Part shown: in pieces, positions 1 to 10,427 of the stretch | Layout: each line of letters begins with the position of its first letter | How positions within the stretch are numbered: the stretch's first letter is position 1 | NCBI RefSeq assembly: GCF_036785885.1 | Contig: NC_092320.1 | Location: forward strand, 23,685,557-23,749,556 | DNA from: Coffea arabica | Lineage: Eukaryota; Streptophyta; Magnoliopsida; Gentianales; Rubiaceae | Direction: 5' to 3' | Length of the DNA: 64,000 nucleotides | Position numbers and translations under genes: made by a program | The notes under the pieces: generated by a model | Databases searched by the model: none | Told to the model about the DNA's origin: nothing | Seen by the model: only the letters and a program-made list of their open reading frames with translations

Positions 1-2691
1 TTGGTTGTGGTGTTGTTGAAGTTTTGGGGTAAAGCGATGAATAAACATTAAGAAAAAGATGATTTCTGTGAATGCATGTTAATTGTTTGAAAAAATGCAA
101 AAAAGAATTTTAGGGACTGTTTTGCCTTAATTCAGCCTTTTTATGTTGTTTTCTTGTTCAACTTAGTTTATAGTTGTAATGTAGAAGTTATAAGGAGGGT
201 TTTGGCATAATTTTTAAGATTTTTGGTGAAGATTATAGTGTTTTAAAAAATAAAAAAACTGGACTGGCTTTTTGCTTTTCCGCCACCTTCGGGTCATCTT
301 TTGCAAAAATTAACTCCGGAAATGGAACCTACGCGAAAAAATGGAGTAGGGGTGCATTTGAGAAATTTTGGCGACCGGAGAAGTCACCGGCGACCGGCGG
401 CGGCGCCATCGGCAGCTGCCATGGCCGATAGCTGAAGAAGCTTCAGCTGGCCGAACAAGAAGAAGAAGAAACGGAAGAGGAGAAGGAGAATGGAAAGAAA
501 GAAAAAAAAGAAAGAAAAGAAAAGAAGAAGAAAAAGGAAAAGAAATGGGCTAATTTTTTAAGTGGGCTTGTGTTTTTTTTAAGTTGGGTTTTGACTTGGG
601 TTTTGGTTATTTTTTTTGGGTTTTACACATGGGCTTGGGAGTTGAAACCCATGCATTTCAGCTGGGTTTGTTTGACAAAAGGGATGGACTGGGCCATTTA
701 TTTTCCTTTGAGTTTCGGCTGGGCTTAGGTACTTTTTTGGCCCAGAAATAAATAAAATGATGGCTCGATGGCCTCTTTCTTGCCCAAATCAAAAGCCGAA
801 ATTTGCACTTTTGCCCCTGATCTTTGGGGTAATTTTACTACGGCCCAGAACATTTTAAATTTCTTTCACTTAGGTCCTTAATTTAATTGTACTTTGGTTC
901 CTGAATTTTATCTTTTATTTAATTTTGACCCCTAAACTTTGAAAAAATATAATTTTTATCCCCTAAAAGTTTTCAATTTTTGCAATTCAGTCCCTGGTGA
1001 GTTTTGTCCCTCTTTGTTATGATTGTTTCTTTTCTTTAGTAGCTAATTATGTCACTTTTGAATATATTTAAATTGTAAATTTTAGATGTTCTTAAATTTC
1101 TATGCATTTGACATATTTAGTACTTTTATTATTATTATTTTTCAATTAAATTGGTGCCATGATTCTTTTGTTCATTTTGAGTATAAATAGGACAATTTGA
1201 CTCCATTTAGTCACCACTTCAAATGGGAGGTACTTCTATTTTTATTATTTCAATGTCAATTACGTGCTCTTATGTGCTTATACGTGTTCTTATGTGTTTA
1301 TATATATTTTTATATGATTTATTTATTTGATTTAAATATTCGTTCAAATTTCCTTATATATGTTTTAGTTAATTTTTATAATGATTCGAAAGGCATCTAA
1401 ATACCTCAAAAATGTAATAGATAGGATAATTAGATTTGTTTTATTATATTTTTCCCTTCTAGATTGTAGTTAGGCGCTCCCCGATGTAATAGGTAGGTTG
1501 TGTGTTATGTAACTTATGTGTTATGTGCCTTACCCGCTTTCCTTAGGATTTTTGCATCTAGATATTATGCTTATGTGATACGTGCTACGTGCTCTTATAT
1601 GTTTATTTGTTTTAATTTATGCCTACTTATCTTATTATGTATTAAAATGCATGACGTCACTACACTAGTCCAATGCTAGTTATGGCTTTTCCCCTCTGCT
1701 TACTTGTTAGTCCAACGCTAGTAAGGATTTTTAGAAATGGACTAGTCCAATGCTGGACCCTTTAGGCCGTCCTACGCTAGATTCATTTTTGTGTGATGAT
1801 TCACTACATTTTCATGCATATTTTCATTTTTAGGATCTTTTTTCATTTGTATGATATTCCCTATTATATTATCCCATATCCTCTATATGTGTTAATCATG
1901 TCATTTAGAATTGCATCTCATTTAAATTAGTTCATTTGCTTGTTCATATTAAGAGAATTATTTTTCAAACATGGGAAATGGGTGATTATAATTTTTTAGT
2001 TTAAATACCCTATTAATTCATGTATAAGAAAATTATGTCACGAGTTTTTGCCTCCCGTACCCTTTATGTTGCATTCCCTTTTTCTTTGATCACTTATATA
2101 TATGTATATAATTTAATTTCTTTTCTTTTAATTTCATCATTCGCATACTCGTGACACTTTCAAGGAATCAATTTGGCCTTCGCAATTAATGCGATTGATT
2201 CAATTAAACCCTTGAATGGATATTTTGACACTTTCGATATTTTATAAATTTAGATTTGCATCTATGTCGGAAACATCCAAATATGATAAAATTAAGGGTT
2301 AGATTAGGAAAATTTTGACTAAACCTCGCAACTAGCTTAGTCTAGGTTGAAAGGGTACCTTAGGTTTGAGTCAATTGAACCTTTGCCTTCCCTTTCTTCA
2401 ACTGTGACTCCCGAACTCTTTTTCTCTTGTTTTAAAGACCTGGAGTTGTCAAAAGGGTTTTGATTTATTTTATTTTTGTCAAAAATATTTTTTGGGTGAC
2501 TTGGTACACCAAAACTCCATACCAAGTGGCGACTCCTATTTTTTTTCCTAAAAAGCCCTTTTAGACTAAATTTTTGGACCCAAATTGTCGCATTTTTTAA
2601 GTCCCATTCTAGGTCCTTTTTCATTTATTATTAATAAATCACATCTTTTTATAAACACTTTCTTTTCCATCGCGAAAAATGGGGCGCGACA
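1..2691 (+). repeat. 5' LTR of the gag-only element (truncated by window edge)
   Basis: This is a direct copy of 11051-13776. By eye the first ~1064 bp are identical to the 3' copy, and mismatches and small indels then become frequent. It ends GCGACA at 2691, directly before the primer site. It contains a homopurine stretch near 467-547. The short basic open frame around 368-553 lies in this low-complexity DNA and is not considered a gene. Confidence 0.9.
1182..1190 (+). promoter_or_regulatory. Putative TATA box in the LTR
   Basis: TATAAATAG is a close match to the plant TATA consensus, about 1.8 kb into the LTR (allowing for the missing ~620 bp). It is conserved in the 3' LTR at 12232-12240. 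Transcription would then begin near 1215. No other support is visible. Confidence 0.45.
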
Positions 2692-2694
2692 ACT

Positions 2695-2712
2695 TGGCGA
2701 CTCCACTAGGGA
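2695..2712 (+). other. Primer-binding site, Arg-tRNA-like
   Basis: Three bases after the 5' LTR, TGGCGACTC matches the complement of the 3' end (with CCA) of a plant tRNA-Arg. The match weakens after nine bases. An Arg-tRNA primer is characteristic of Ogre/Tat elements. The position fits a minus-strand primer site. Confidence 0.6.
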
Positions 2713-4797
2713 ATGCTAGAGAGTCCAAGCACTTGGTTTAGTTGTCTTTTCTCTTTTAACCCTTTCACTTATCATATTTGGATGTTTAGGTTGCATATTT
2801 TTTTACTTTTTTTTTTCCTCATTTCTAGGATTTGTGCATTTCACACACGCGACCGTCTCTTGATATCCGTGTATGCGATGATTTGTTATTTACTTTCATT
2901 TACTTATGTTTGTATACTTGTAGCGCGCTTGCATCTTGGGTGGGAGGAATATCACTTTAGAGCCTCCACACGTGTTTTAATTATAATCTCTCCCCTCAAA
3001 AGGAAGCACTTCATACGTGCATGCATTATTTTTATCCTATTTTTATTTTTTCGTGGGCGCCATCCCACATTTCCTTATAGGACTAGAATCGATTTCCTTA
3101 CGTATGCGGATGGTGTGCTCTGCGCCCATAGCGATGCCTAAAGGATCACTCAAACCACCGATCGAAAGCTTTGGGATTGATGACCTTTAGCCTTTTGCTC
3201 TGAAGGTTTGGGAGCCTGAAACCTTATTGAGTCTAGATGCATTAGTAAGCCAAACCTCATGCATCCATATTAGAAATTACTTAAAATAGAGTCAACCTTA
3301 CCCAATTAGTAACACTAGACACGAGGGGAGGGATTTCACCCCTCTTTCTTCGCTTTATTTACTTTTCATCATTGTCTCAACGTGTTATGTGTTATTTGTT
3401 GAGCTAACATCTTTTTGTTTTCTCTTTTTCTGCATATACAAACTTTAGAAATAAGAGTCCTGGCATGGTACTCGTTTAGAATAAGACCGCCTTCTATATC
3501 AAGCATGTTTAAATTTTAGTTAATTACATACGTATATGTACTGCACATCATTTTAGACTTACCCCGGCATTTAAATGGGGCACTTTTAGATCATATGTCA
3601 ATTATTTCATTGCATATTTAACCGCTTTAATAAACTGGCATCATACATCAACTTTAGAGGGAATGCCGCATAGGGGATCCCGCGTTAGGAATAAGCCGCC
3701 TTGTGTTTCGAATATGTAATCCAATGAGACTTGCACGTTTATATTTTTTGTACCATCCAAAGGGATAGTGCACAAGATAAGATAGAATCCGATCATTTTC
3801 ATAGCACGATCTTTGGAATATGAGTATCTAACAATCATCTTTTGGCCATTTTAACATATTTGGTAAAATTTCCTTGCGCAAAAGATATTAATTTGGAGAA
3901 ATTCACAAATAATTTCACATTGTTGAGACGATAAATATAATCGAGGCCAAATTTTGATTTTAGAAGGCTCATAGACTGATGTATCGCAATGAATTTTTTG
4001 AAACTACCAATAGGTAGCCAATTCAATAAACTCTCATTTCCATTCAATTCATTTAATCAAATTATCCATCAAATTCATCCAATCTATTTGGTCAATTCAT
4101 TCATTTTAGGACAATTCGGTCATTTTTGAATAAACCGTCATTTTCATTTATTTGACCAATTTACCCCTTTTTAAGGTGATCCAATCAATTTTGAATAAAT
4201 CAAATTTCATTCAATTCATTTGATTAGTTTACCTATTTTTAGGGTGATCTAGTCAATTTTGAATAAATCATCAGTTTTATCCAATCCATTTGACCCGTTT
4301 GTTCTTTGTTAGGGTTTCGATCTAAGGTTCATTGAAAATCTAGTCGAGACATGGTAACCCTTTCAAGAGTAGGCCCTATTACACATCATTTTATGTGTTG
4401 ATCAAAGCAAGCAATCCATTCGGACTTCGTCCTCATTTTTTGGACAAATGTCTCTTCTCACTCCAATTGGCCAAATTTTTTAAATTATTTTTTCACTCAA
4501 TAACTTGGTCGGATTCATCAGGTATTGTATAGTACCTCTCCCAGAGGATTGCATTTTCATGCTAGGCTTACCCTTGGTATAAAAAGAGTCCCCCAATAGG
4601 GCATGCATCCGAATTATCTCAATATATACTAACTCGTGCCTTTTTCTTTTCTTTTCTTTCTTTTCTTGTTTTGCTAAAAGCCAATCAAAAAATGATGCTA
4701 AATAGGGTTTTCTAAAATGTCAAGTGTTTTTGAAATATAGCTACAAAACCCCATCATTACACGTTCACATAGCCGGATTTTGAGAAATCGTGTAAAC
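2713..4797 (+). other. Long untranslated leader of the gag-only element
   Basis: No convincing coding sequence lies here. Open frames such as 2713-3141 and two on the minus strand near 3641-4047 have no recognisable domain and are T-rich or compositionally random. At about 4066-4290 there are three degenerate ~65-68 bp repeats, marked by TTTGAATAAA at 4125, 4190 and 4258. Long leaders are normal for Tat/Ogre elements. Confidence 0.55.
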
Positions 4798-6615
4798 ATG
4801 AGTACATATCCGGAATCGTCCGATAGGCCTGTAACGATATCATCAACTGACTTGGTGAATCTGAGAGCTCAACTGAGCGAAGTGCTAAACAGATTCAATG
4901 AACTGAATATGGAAATGACCGCACAACAACGTGTAATTGATCAGCTAGTCACTGGGAGCAGCGGCGGTATCCAGCCGGAACCCTTACCTACCAATCCAAC
5001 TAAACCAATACTTTTACCCTATACTCAAACCTCCTTTACTCCACATTTTGCAAATCCGCCTAAAGAAACTTTCACTTATTCCACTCATGGCCTACCACAT
5101 ACCCATGCACCCACTACCAAAGCCAATCCTCCTCGCCCCCAAATTTTTCAAAATCATCCATCTGTAAATCTGAATATGCCACTTGAATCTCAAGAGCCAT
5201 ATTACATTTTCACTGCTGAACCATTCACGCTAGGTACCGCTGCCCAAGGGAAAGTTGAAGTTGGGGGATCCTCCGCACCAATTGACAAGAATTTGCTAAA
5301 AAGGTTGGATTGATTTGATAAATTTATGAGAAAGAGTCAGGATTTGAGCAAACAAGGGAGCTTGGATTATAACGAGTTATGCCTGTTTCCTGACATGCAA
5401 TTACCTGTGGGTTTTAAAGCACCCAAATTTAGCAAGTATGACGGAACGGGCAACCCAAAGACGCATCTCCGAATGTTTGCCAACAAGTTGGGCAAGCCAA
5501 TAGATGACGAGAATCTGTCAGTTCGTTTGTTTCCTGAAAGCTTAGAAGGCGATGCACTGGACTGGTATTCCAATTTGAAGTCCGAGGATATGAGAACATG
5601 GTTGGACTTATCAACCGCTTTTATAAGGCAATACGAATACAATTGCGAGTTGGCTCCAACAAGGACCACACTGGAAAAAACTAAAAAACCATCTGAGGAT
5701 CACAAGACGTATGCAAAAAGATGGAGAAAATTGGCTGCCAAGGTGGAATACCCCATGACTGAAGATGAAATTATGCGTACATTTATTAAAGCTCATGATC
5801 CGCCCTATTTTGAGGAGATTTTTCGCATGACTGGATGTTCCTTCGCAGAAATTGTTAATAAATTGGAAGAGTATGATGAGTTTGTGAGAGCAGGAAAGAT
5901 TGTTAATGTGTCAGCTCTGAAATCACAATTGGAAGCGATGCAAAATCAAGACGATAGTAGTAAAAAATCCCAGTTCGAGAAAAAAGAGGAGGAAACTTCA
6001 TTTGTTTGGAACCAAGACCCTTCTTTCCGACCTAGGTACCGACAATACCCCACTTATCCATCCCATTACTCATACCAGGCACACTCTCGACCTGTCTATC
6101 GTACTACCATTAACTATCATCGACCCCGACCAAATTATCCAAACACACCCATAACACTATTTCATATTTTTTCACCTAACTTTCAAACTAGATCTCGCCC
6201 TCCTTATAATCCCAAACCTGCCCCACCAAACAAACAGAACTACAACCATCCTCAAACCCATGAAATACAAAATCCCGATCAATCTCGAGCTTTTATCAAT
6301 TTAGGCAGGCCCATTGACCAACTGTACGAACAACTCAAAGCCGCAAGTAAAATTGATGACATACCTCCTCCAAACTACCCTCGTCGAGGCTTCTCAGCTG
6401 GGTACGACCCTCAAGTCGCTTGTGCTTATCATTCTGAAGCGCCCAATCACTCGACTGGTAACTGTTGGATACTGAAGCATAAGATCCAGAATATGATTGA
6501 AGCAGGAGATATAGTGTTAAAGAAAAGGGAAGAACAAGGATCAAGTACAAGTACGAATCCCTTTCCCGAACACAATGACACTTGTGAAGCATTTACCCCC
6601 GATGAGGAAACTTGA
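4798..6615 (+). pseudogene. gag: Retrotransposon gag, interrupted by one in-frame stop
   Basis: Gag forms the retrotransposon particle and binds its RNA. The first ATG in frame is at 4798. The frame runs to a TGA at 5311-5313, continues in the same frame from 5314 and ends at TGA 6613-6615, about 604 sense codons. The N-terminal part has a probable coiled-coil stretch followed by Pro/Thr-rich sequence. The central part (5326-5920) carries the retrotransposon-gag fold, with the WYSNLK and TWLDLS segments and a DHKTYAKRW helix. The C-terminal part is Pro/Tyr-rich and ends with a C-x2-H-x5-H-x4-C motif (near 6420-6465), a variant zinc knuckle. The internal TGA is where relatives have an Arg codon, consistent with a CGA-to-TGA change. 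Stop read-through is possible but unsupported. No pol follows. Confidence 0.85.
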
Positions 6616-8948
6616 AAATCCCGAACTAGTGAGATCACTCCCTCTCGAAGGGAGTTTCGATAAATTTGGGGAGTTGTTTTTTATTAAATCCATGAAAATT
6701 GCTCATGTACATGTCTTTTGCTTAACCATGTTTTTTGTAAATAGTTTTCAATCAAGTGACTTTTGAAGACACGTTTCGATCTTTATCTTAAAATGCAATA
6801 AAATATACAGTTTTATACATACTGTGTTACTTACGCATTCTTTTCAGATGGTCACGAATAAAACCCCCTGACCCTTTGGATATCACTGTTCCGAAATTTG
6901 ATAGTAGCCATCTAGATATCTCACGAATGTGAATTTGAATTTCAAAATGAGAGGAGTAGTGAAGAGACATCCGAAAATGTTTTAAAGAGGCCCGAATAGT
7001 ATAAGGAGGAACTCAAACCAAATGGGGATCAAGATGAAGGAAATAAAATTAGGGGTCACTTGAATAAAAAGCAGAAAAAGGAGGCTGATGGAAAGCAGTG
7101 TCAAGAACAATAATATCTAGTTGATGAGAAGCAACCAAATACAGTCAAAATGAGCGACCTGTGCTTACACTAAAAGAGACAGCGTGACTACTCGGAAAAG
7201 AGACAAAATGTTGAGGCAACTGTTCTCGGTGCAAGATTGAAAAAGGTTTGTTGTAAAAAAAAATTAAAAAAAATGAAAATGAAGAAAAGAAAAAGAAAAA
7301 GGAAGAGTATTGTTTGGCGGATTACTTATGTTTCGCAGATATGGATGAAGAGGAGTCTTCCTCAATCAATTAATTCAGATACATGCAATAAATTTTGCAT
7401 TAATGGAAGTTTTCTTTCAGAGTTAATGTAAGGAACAGAATAAAAGTCAGGCTCTCTTCCTTTCCCATTGAGACATTTTTATCCCTAGTTATCCCTTTTG
7501 AACTTTCAAAATAAATCATTTCGTTTGGCAACTCCTGAAAATCGCAAACCCCACACTGGGGCAAATTTAGTTTTGGAAAAGAAAAGAAAAAAATCCACAC
7601 TGGGGCAAATTCAATTTTTGAAGGAAGGCCAGGAAAAAAAAGGAAAATGAAAGAAAAGAAAACCTCAGTTAAAAATAGACTGTGGCAAATTTTGAAAGTT
7701 TCAAAGGAACGGTAGAAGGCCGAAAAAAAAAGAAAAAAAAAGGGAAAATGAAAGAAAAGAGAATCTTAGTTAAGAATAAACTGGGGCAAGTCTTGATTTA
7801 ACCCTAATATAGGGTTGATGCAACAATGCGATCTCAAATCATTTAAACCACTTTTGAAATCAGCTTTCAAGCCTTAACTTTTCTAAACATCTCACCTGAC
7901 CCCATTATAAAAGCCAAAAGTCCTGACTTCTGTTCTTTGCAATATCTCTGTCAGGAAATTTTCTAATTAATTGGCAAATGATGTTTACATACTGATGCCA
8001 AGAATTTTTTTTAGATGTATTTCTGAATTGATTAGATGTAAGGTTGACACAACTCATCATGTCAAAATCCACAAGGACGCTTTCAAAAAAAAAGAAAAAA
8101 AAAAGAAGGAAAATCAAAAAAAGGAAAAAAGAAAAAAAAAGAGAAAGAAAAAGAAAAACAAAAGGATGGAGGGTAATTTTGGTGAAAACCCGAAATGACG
8201 CTGAGGTAGGGTTGCACAAAGAAAGCAAAGGTGATTCAGTCATTGGGATCCCTTTTTACATCGTGGTTTTTTTGCTGGCATTGAATCTTGGACGAATGAT
8301 ATTCAAAAGGGTCAAACGGGGCACTTTGTTAGAGGTCAAAATATTTTGGTTATCAACATAGATTGCTGGATTTGTGATTCATTTTTCTAAATTCATCTTT
8401 TTCTTTCAATACGAGTCGATGGTTTTTTTTTTTTACATTACTTTGTTTGTGACATTTTTGTATAAAAATTCTTTGAGTGTTGCATAGTTTCATTTGTCTC
8501 ATTGGATTTTTTCAAATGACAATTTCCTCGATTTATCGAAAGGTGCATATCTATAAGTTTTCATGTTAAGTTAGTATTGGAAGCTAAGACGACCGGGATG
8601 CAATTTGCGGTGCAAGGTCGGGTTTTGCAGCATTAAGGGAAAACATCGAAATATTCATGTTTACACATTTCTCGAAAGCCGGACAGATCGAATAGTGGTG
8701 GCATTATTTTGATTGTTTCACATAGCAAAACTGGAAGAATTATTTTTGTAATTAAGTCATGGAAAGTCACCCAATAATCAAACATCTAGGGTTCAAATAG
8801 AAGAGGAAGTACGAATCAAGACTTTAAGAAGAAGCAACGATGACACAATTCAAAACAAATGATTGGTTGTACAAAAAAATGATTCAAACTGGGGCAATTT
8901 TTGAAAAGCTTTTTCAGGTAAGTATTCAAGAATTTTTTTTTTCATGCA
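6616..8948 (+). other. Non-coding internal region with homopurine tracts
   Basis: No pol-like protein is visible in any frame. Stretches of AAAG/GGAAAA composition lie at about 7237-7310, 7570-7765 and 8083-8165, and the Lys-rich open frames there are artefacts of composition. The short motif CTGGGGCAA or a close variant recurs near 7556, 7600, 7680, 7781 and 8889 and resembles the polypurine tract at 10414. The region occupies the place where pol would sit in an autonomous Tat element. Confidence 0.6.
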
Positions 8949-9509
8949 CTAACGTGTCTTTTAACACCATTAGCATCGAGTATTGACTCACTAACGTGTG
9001 TTTTGCTTTTTCATATCCGTTAGCATCGGGTTCAACCCACTAACGTGTCTTTTATCACCGTTAGCATCGAGTATTGACTCACTAACGTGTGTTTTACTTT
9101 TTCATATCCGTTAGCATCGGGTCGAACCCACTAACGTGTCTTTTATCACCGTTAGCATCGAGTATTGACTCACTAACGTGTGTTTTGCTTTTTCATAGCC
9201 GTTAGCATCGGGTCTAACCCACTAACGTGTCTTTTATCACCGTTAGCATCGAGTATTGACTCACTAACGTGTGTTTTGCTTTTTCATATCCGTTAGCATC
9301 GGGTTCAACCCACTAACGTGTCTTTTATCACCGTTATCATCGAGTATTGACTCACTAGCGTGTGTTTTACTTTTTCATATCCGTTAGCATCGGGTTCAAC
9401 CCACTAACGTATCTTTTATCACCGTTATCATTGAATATTGATTCACTAACGTGTGTTTTATTTTTTCACCTTCGTTAGCATTGGGTCCAACCCACTAACG
9501 TGTCTTTTG
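8949..9509 (+). repeat. Tandem array, six 91-bp units, built of hairpin-forming half-repeats
   Basis: CTAACGTGTCTTTT (or a near variant) starts at 8949, 9040, 9131, 9222, 9313, 9404 and 9495, an exact 91-bp period. Each unit consists of two ~45-bp halves, both starting CTAACGTGT and both containing CGTTAGCATCG or a close variant. In each half CTAACG and CGTTAG are inverted copies ~13 bases apart in the first half and further apart in the second. The last unit is more diverged. Confidence 0.92.
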
Positions 9510-9519
9510 TATATCATGT

Positions 9520-9690
9520 TAGGATTGGGTTTTATCACACCAACTTCGGCAGGCTCGGGTTTTATCCCGCTGACCGTCTTTTATTTTCGTTGGGTTTGGG
9601 TTTCATCCCACCAATTTCGCCAGATTCGAGTTTTATCCCACTGATTGTTTTATTTTATTGGGCTCAGGTTTTATCCCACCAATCTGTTAT
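9520..9690 (+). repeat. Degenerate short repeats around a GGTTTTATCCCACCAA motif
   Basis: About five copies of the motif (near 9528, 9557, 9598, 9630 and 9668) are spaced ~30-40 bp apart, directly after the 91-bp array. Copies differ at several positions. Confidence 0.6.
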
Positions 9691-9704
9691 TTCTTGATAA
9701 TCAA

Positions 9705-10035
9705 ATTTCCTGTTGGAGCGTGATCGCGTCCCTCCGCGCATCTTTCTCTCCTTCTTGACATATTTAAATTTCTGTTGGTGAGTCTCAGCGTCCATCGCGC
9801 ACCCTTCTATCTTCCCTTCTTAACAATTTAATTTTCTGTTGAAGCGTAATCGCTTCTCTCCATGCATCTTTTTCTAAAAGACAAATTTAATTTCCTGTTG
9901 GTGAGTCTCAACGTCCACCGCGCACCCTTCTACCTCCCCTTCTTGACATATTTAATTTTCTGTTGGTGAGTCTCAGCGTGCACTGCGCACCCTTCTATCC
10001 CCCTTCTTGGAGCGTAATCGCGTCCCTTCACGCAT
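9705..10035 (+). repeat. Alternating ~60-66 bp tandem repeats (two sub-types)
   Basis: Units begin TCTGTTG/CCTGTTG near 9709, 9770, 9834, 9893 and 9959. One sub-type continues with GAGCGTGATCGCGTCCCTCC and the other with GTGAGTCTCAGCGTCCA, and they partly alternate. Together with the preceding two sets this makes over 1 kb of tandem repeats just before the 3' LTR. A tandem-repeat-rich 3' untranslated region is known for Ogre/Tat elements. Confidence 0.75.
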
Positions 10036-10413
10036 CTTTTTTTAGTTATGACAAGTTGCTTTTCTTGACTGTTTTGATTAATAATTGTGCTTTCTCATTC
10101 ATTTTGTGTTTCATGTTCAAAAGTTCTAGGAGCTCAGACTTTTTTGACTTTGCAAAGATCACAGTTGGTCAATGCACTTGTTTCATTGTGGTTCACTTGT
10201 AATTCGAACTACGTTTGACCTGATTCCCATGGCGGGATACGTAGGCAACTCTACATGAGTTCGGTCACGTGTTTTGCAAGTTCATTACATTTTTTGTTCA
10301 CTAATTTCAGCCAAGTGTTGCTTTTCTTTATTTTAGCTCAGGTGCGGTTAGAAGAGACAGGTAAGCAATTTGGTGTCTACGTCTTTGTCTTGAGTTTCGT
10401 TGAAACTCTTGAC

Positions 10414-10426
10414 AAAGAGGGGCAAG
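10414..10426 (+). other. Polypurine tract
   Basis: AAAGAGGGGCAAG lies one base before the 3' LTR start (TGTAGACACC at 10428). This is the expected site of plus-strand priming. Confidence 0.75.
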
Positions 10427-10427
10427 T

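Noticed and set aside
368-553. Small Arg/Lys-rich open frame, present in both LTRs of the gag-only element
   Set aside because: It lacks an ATG start, is produced by a homopurine tract and is duplicated with the LTR.
2713-3141. 142-codon open frame in the leader of the gag-only element
   Set aside because: Phe/Leu-rich translation of T-rich DNA with no domain. It overlaps the primer-site region and is not a credible extra ORF of the Ogre type.
4798-6615. Programmed stop read-through in gag as a regulatory system
   Set aside because: A single TGA at an expected Arg codon with no visible downstream signal. Simple decay is the better explanation until other copies are compared.
7971-8361. Lys-rich overlapping open frames
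   Set aside because: Low-complexity AAAG DNA translated in two frames; no protein signal.
8949-9509. Regular repeats considered as a CRISPR-like array
   Set aside because: The supposed spacers are themselves repeated, the setting is a plant retrotransposon, and the pattern is a plain 91-bp tandem repeat.
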